A stretch of DNA of 64,000 nucleotides, taken from assembly GCA_017521195.1 (NCBI GenBank), contig JAFXGP010000132.1:35360-99359 (forward strand), given 5' to 3'. Numbering within the stretch: position 1 is the first letter of the stretch; each line of letters starts with the position of its first letter. The DNA is from Lachnospiraceae bacterium (GTDB taxonomy: Bacteria; Bacillota; Clostridia; Lachnospirales; Lachnospiraceae). Positions 61,684 to 64,000 of this stretch are shown here, piece after piece. The notes under the pieces were generated by a model. That model did no database searches. It was not told where the DNA came from and was given only the letters and a program-made list of their open reading frames with translations. The position numbers were made by a program, and so were the translations under genes.

Positions 61684-64000
61684 ATGAGCAAATACGATAC
61701 ATTAAATTCCATGCAAAAAGAAGCGGTCTTTCATACTCAAGGACCTCTTTTGATACTTGCAGGGGCAGGCTCAGGGAAGACCCGTGTGGTAACTCACAGA
61801 ATTGCATATTTAATAGAAGAGATGGGTGTGCGACCATGGAATATCCTTGCCATTACCTTTACTAATAAGGCGGCATCGGAAATGAGAGCCAGAGTAGATG
61901 ATATTGCAGGATTTGGTTCTGACCAGATATGGGTGTCTACGTTTCATTCCATGTGTGTAAGAATTTTACGCCGCCATAGTGACAGATTGGGATTTGACAC
62001 CAGTTTTACTATTTACGATACAGATGATCAGAAGACTGTCATGAAAGAAGTTTGTAAAAAGCTGGAAATTGATACCAAGCAAATGAAGGAAAGAACTCTT
62101 ATGGGAATTATTTCCAAAGCAAAAGATGAGCTTATTTCACCGGAAGAATTTGCCTTAAACTCAATGGGAGATTATAAACAGCAGAAAGTTGCAGATGTAT
62201 ATAAAGAGTATCAGGATGCATTGAAAAAAAATAATGCTATGGATTTTGACGATTTAATTGTTAAAACGGTAGAATTATTTAAGAATTGCCCGGAAATCCT
62301 TGAAAATTATCAGGAACGTTTCCAATATATTCATGTGGATGAGTATCAGGATACTAATACAGCACAGTTTGAACTTGTTAGATTATTGGCAAACAAATAT
62401 CGTAATTTATGTGTGGTAGGTGATGATGACCAGTCTATCTATAAATTCCGAGGTGCCAATATCAGCAATATCCTGGATTTTGAAAAGGTATTTTCGGATG
62501 CCAGAGTCATTAAGCTGGAACAGAATTATCGTTCTACACAGAATATTTTGGATGCAGCCAATGAAGTTATTAAAAATAATATAGAAAGAAAAGAAAAAGC
62601 ACTTTGGACTAATCAGGGAGAAGGAGAAAGACTTCATTACAGACAGTTTGATACTGCGTTTGAGGAAGCAGAATATATTGCTTTTGATATTTTGAAGAAA
62701 AGAAGAAACGGGGACGCGGATTTTGGCGATTGTGCTATTCTTTACAGAACTAATGCTCAGTCCCGTATTTTGGAAGAATGCTTTGTAAGAGAAGGAATAC
62801 CTTATGAATTAGTAGGTGGAACTAACTTCTATGCCAGAAAAGAAATCAAAGATATGCTTGCATATCTGAAGACCATTGATAACGGGAAAGACGACTTGGC
62901 AGTAAAACGAATTATTAATATTCCCAAACGTGGCATTGGAGCAGCTACTTTAAACAAAGTACAGGACTATGCAGATGAAGAGAATTTAAGTTTTTTTGAT
63001 GCCATGTGTCAGGCAGACAGAATTTACACTTTGGGAAGAAGCGGGGTTAAGTTAGCTCCTTTTGTAAACATGATTCAGGTGTTCCGAAGTAAAGTAAAAG
63101 TATATGGTTTGAAAAAATTAATGGAAGATATTTTGGAAACCACAGGATACATTGAATATTTGAGAGAAACAGAAGAGGAAGATGCAGAAGACAGAATTGA
63201 TAATATCAACGAATTGATTACCAAGATTGCTGTTTATGAAGAAAGTCACGAAGAGCCAAGCTTAAGTGAATTTTTGGAAGAGGTTGCTTTGGTGGCAGAT
63301 ATGGACAAGTTAAAAGAAGATGATAACAGAGTTCTCTTAATGACCCTTCACAGTGCCAAAGGTTTGGAATTTCCTCATGTCTATCTGGCAGGGATGGAAG
63401 ATGGTATTTTCCCAAGTTATATGACTATCATGGATGAGGATCCGACAGCAATTGAGGAAGAGAGAAGATTGGCTTATGTAGGGATTACCCGTGCCATGAA
63501 AGATTTAACACTTACCAGTGCCAGAATGAGAATGATTCGCGGAGAAACCCAATACAATCCTGTAAGCCGTTTTGTAAGAGAGATTCCAAGTCATTTGATG
63601 GATAATCGTCCATCACCGGCGCCTAAAAAAGAGGCTGTTTACAGAGAAGATTCCACAGAACGCCTATCTTTTAAATCTAAACCATTTGGTATGGCAGGAA
63701 GTACTCAGGACGTAAGCTTTTTATCTGCCGGAATAGGAGCTACAAGGTCTGCTAATATGTCTTTTGCGAAACCTAAGGCTGTGGTACGACCAAAGACTAC
63801 CGCTTTGGAAAATAAACCTTTTATTGCAAAAGGAATCGGAACATCGGCAGTAAGTAAAGGAGCACCTTCAAGTGGAAGTCTGGGATACGATGTAGGAGAC
63901 CGGGTAAAACATATTAAGTTTGGAGAAGGTACAGTTAAGAATATTGAAGCCGGTCCGAGAGATTATCAGGTAACTATTGATTTTGACAAAGCAGGACAAA
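61684..64000 (+). CDS. pcrA: UvrD/PcrA-type ATP-dependent DNA helicase, 3' truncated by window edge
   Basis: The frame stays open to the window end, giving 772 residues of a superfamily 1A 3'-5' helicase. It opens 'MSKYDTLNSMQKEAVFHT'. Motif I is 'LAGAGSGKTRVVTHR', motif Ia 'ITFTNKAASEMR', II 'VDEYQDTNTAQ', III 'VVGDDDQSIYKFRGAN', IV 'LEQNYRSTQNIL', V 'TLHSAKGLEFPHVY' and VI 'EERRLAYVGITRAMKDL'. The visible C-terminus enters the tudor-like 'VGDRVKHIKFGEGTVKNIE' segment, so only a few residues are missing. PcrA acts in repair and in removing RNA polymerase and RecA from DNA. ATG 61684 has AGGAG some 11 bases upstream. Confidence 0.96.
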   Translation, partial: MSKYDTLNSMQKEAVFHTQGPLLILAGAGSGKTRVVTHRIAYLIEEMGVRPWNILAITFTNKAASEMRARVDDIAGFGSDQIWVSTFHSMCVRILRRHSDRLGFDTSFTIYDTDDQKTVMKEVCKKLEIDTKQMKERTLMGIISKAKDELISPEEFALNSMGDYKQQKVADVYKEYQDALKKNNAMDFDDLIVKTVELFKNCPEILENYQERFQYIHVDEYQDTNTAQFELVRLLANKYRNLCVVGDDDQSIYKFRGANISNILDFEKVFSDARVIKLEQNYRSTQNILDAANEVIKNNIERKEKALWTNQGEGERLHYRQFDTAFEEAEYIAFDILKKRRNGDADFGDCAILYRTNAQSRILEECFVREGIPYELVGGTNFYARKEIKDMLAYLKTIDNGKDDLAVKRIINIPKRGIGAATLNKVQDYADEENLSFFDAMCQADRIYTLGRSGVKLAPFVNMIQVFRSKVKVYGLKKLMEDILETTGYIEYLRETEEEDAEDRIDNINELITKIAVYEESHEEPSLSEFLEEVALVADMDKLKEDDNRVLLMTLHSAKGLEFPHVYLAGMEDGIFPSYMTIMDEDPTAIEEERRLAYVGITRAMKDLTLTSARMRMIRGETQYNPVSRFVREIPSHLMDNRPSPAPKKEAVYREDSTERLSFKSKPFGMAGSTQDVSFLSAGIGATRSANMSFAKPKAVVRPKTTALENKPFIAKGIGTSAVSKGAPSSGSLGYDVGDRVKHIKFGEGTVKNIEAGPRDYQVTIDFDKAGQ

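Noticed and set aside
1-64000. CRISPR arrays, IS elements, tRNA or rRNA genes
   Set aside because: No regularly spaced repeats, transposase-like protein or recognisable tRNA/rRNA segment was found by reading; a tRNA or CRISPR search tool could confirm.

Overview
The window (64 kb, AT-rich, ordinary SD-led Gram-positive genes, TTG starts common) looks like a chromosome segment of a Clostridia member, most likely Lachnospiraceae. The reasons are the housekeeping set (ComM, DprA, a sigma-K/E-type sigma factor, DUF1836, YerC/TrpR-like, class B sortase, a TetM-like GTPase fused to a YacP/Rae1 domain) and the gene style. The family assignment is inference.

Positions 1-20568 hold one long plus-strand operon for a phage-tail-like contractile injection system (CIS). 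In order: a 5'-truncated helical protein, a DUF4255 cap protein, a beta-rich unknown, a DUF4280 PAAR-like tip, sheath, tube, a tail-assembly-chaperone-like pair in overlapping frames (probable programmed -1 frameshift), a second tube-like protein with repeated RRW motifs, a 665-aa coiled-coil protein, two CIS_tube/Afp7-like paralogues, a split spike (gpD-like hub plus gpV-like spike), gp25, two large baseplate J-type proteins and a gpI-like protein. No capsid, portal, terminase or T6SS membrane-complex gene is present, so this is a dedicated CIS and not a prophage or T6SS. The AAA+ ATPase, a clear tape measure and a fibre are not identified in the window.

Positions 20584-26367 follow directly on the same strand and encode a partner-switching signalling cassette: STAS antagonist, GH3-family acyl-amido synthetase, a MATE transporter fused to a degenerate RsbW-like ATPase domain, a membrane SpoIIE-type PP2C phosphatase, and a stand-alone RsbW-like kinase. 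Positions 26416-36957 are the likely cargo/accessory region: a YbjN-like protein (possible chaperone), two bilobed GNAT proteins each lying directly upstream of a large candidate effector (a 1006-aa protein with two copies of a kinase-like module, and a 488-aa unknown on the minus strand), a lipoprotein, a class B sortase and a second, divergently transcribed SpoIIE-type phosphatase. The working picture is a CIS whose output is tied to an environmental phosphatase/kinase/antagonist switch and possibly to a GH3-made, MATE-exported small molecule. The linkage is seen; the functional coupling is inferred.

From about 37 kb the region becomes ordinary chromosome: sigma-K/E-like factor (SD buried in a hairpin), a 53-aa coiled-coil protein behind a strong promoter, comM, dprA, a DUF2156-type protein, M18 aminopeptidase, an S8 (Csp-like) protease, a chemoreceptor, an MBL-fold protein, the TetM-like/NYN fusion (SD also in a hairpin), an rRNA methyltransferase, a membrane-anchored trigger-factor-like protein, an ABC exporter, a beta-CASP MBL protein, thyA, folA, a TrpR-like regulator, DUF1836, an orphan NMT1-type binding lipoprotein, an SPFH/zinc-ribbon protein and a 3'-truncated pcrA. 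No gene-free stretch exceeds 300 bases. No tRNA, rRNA, IS element or CRISPR array was recognised.
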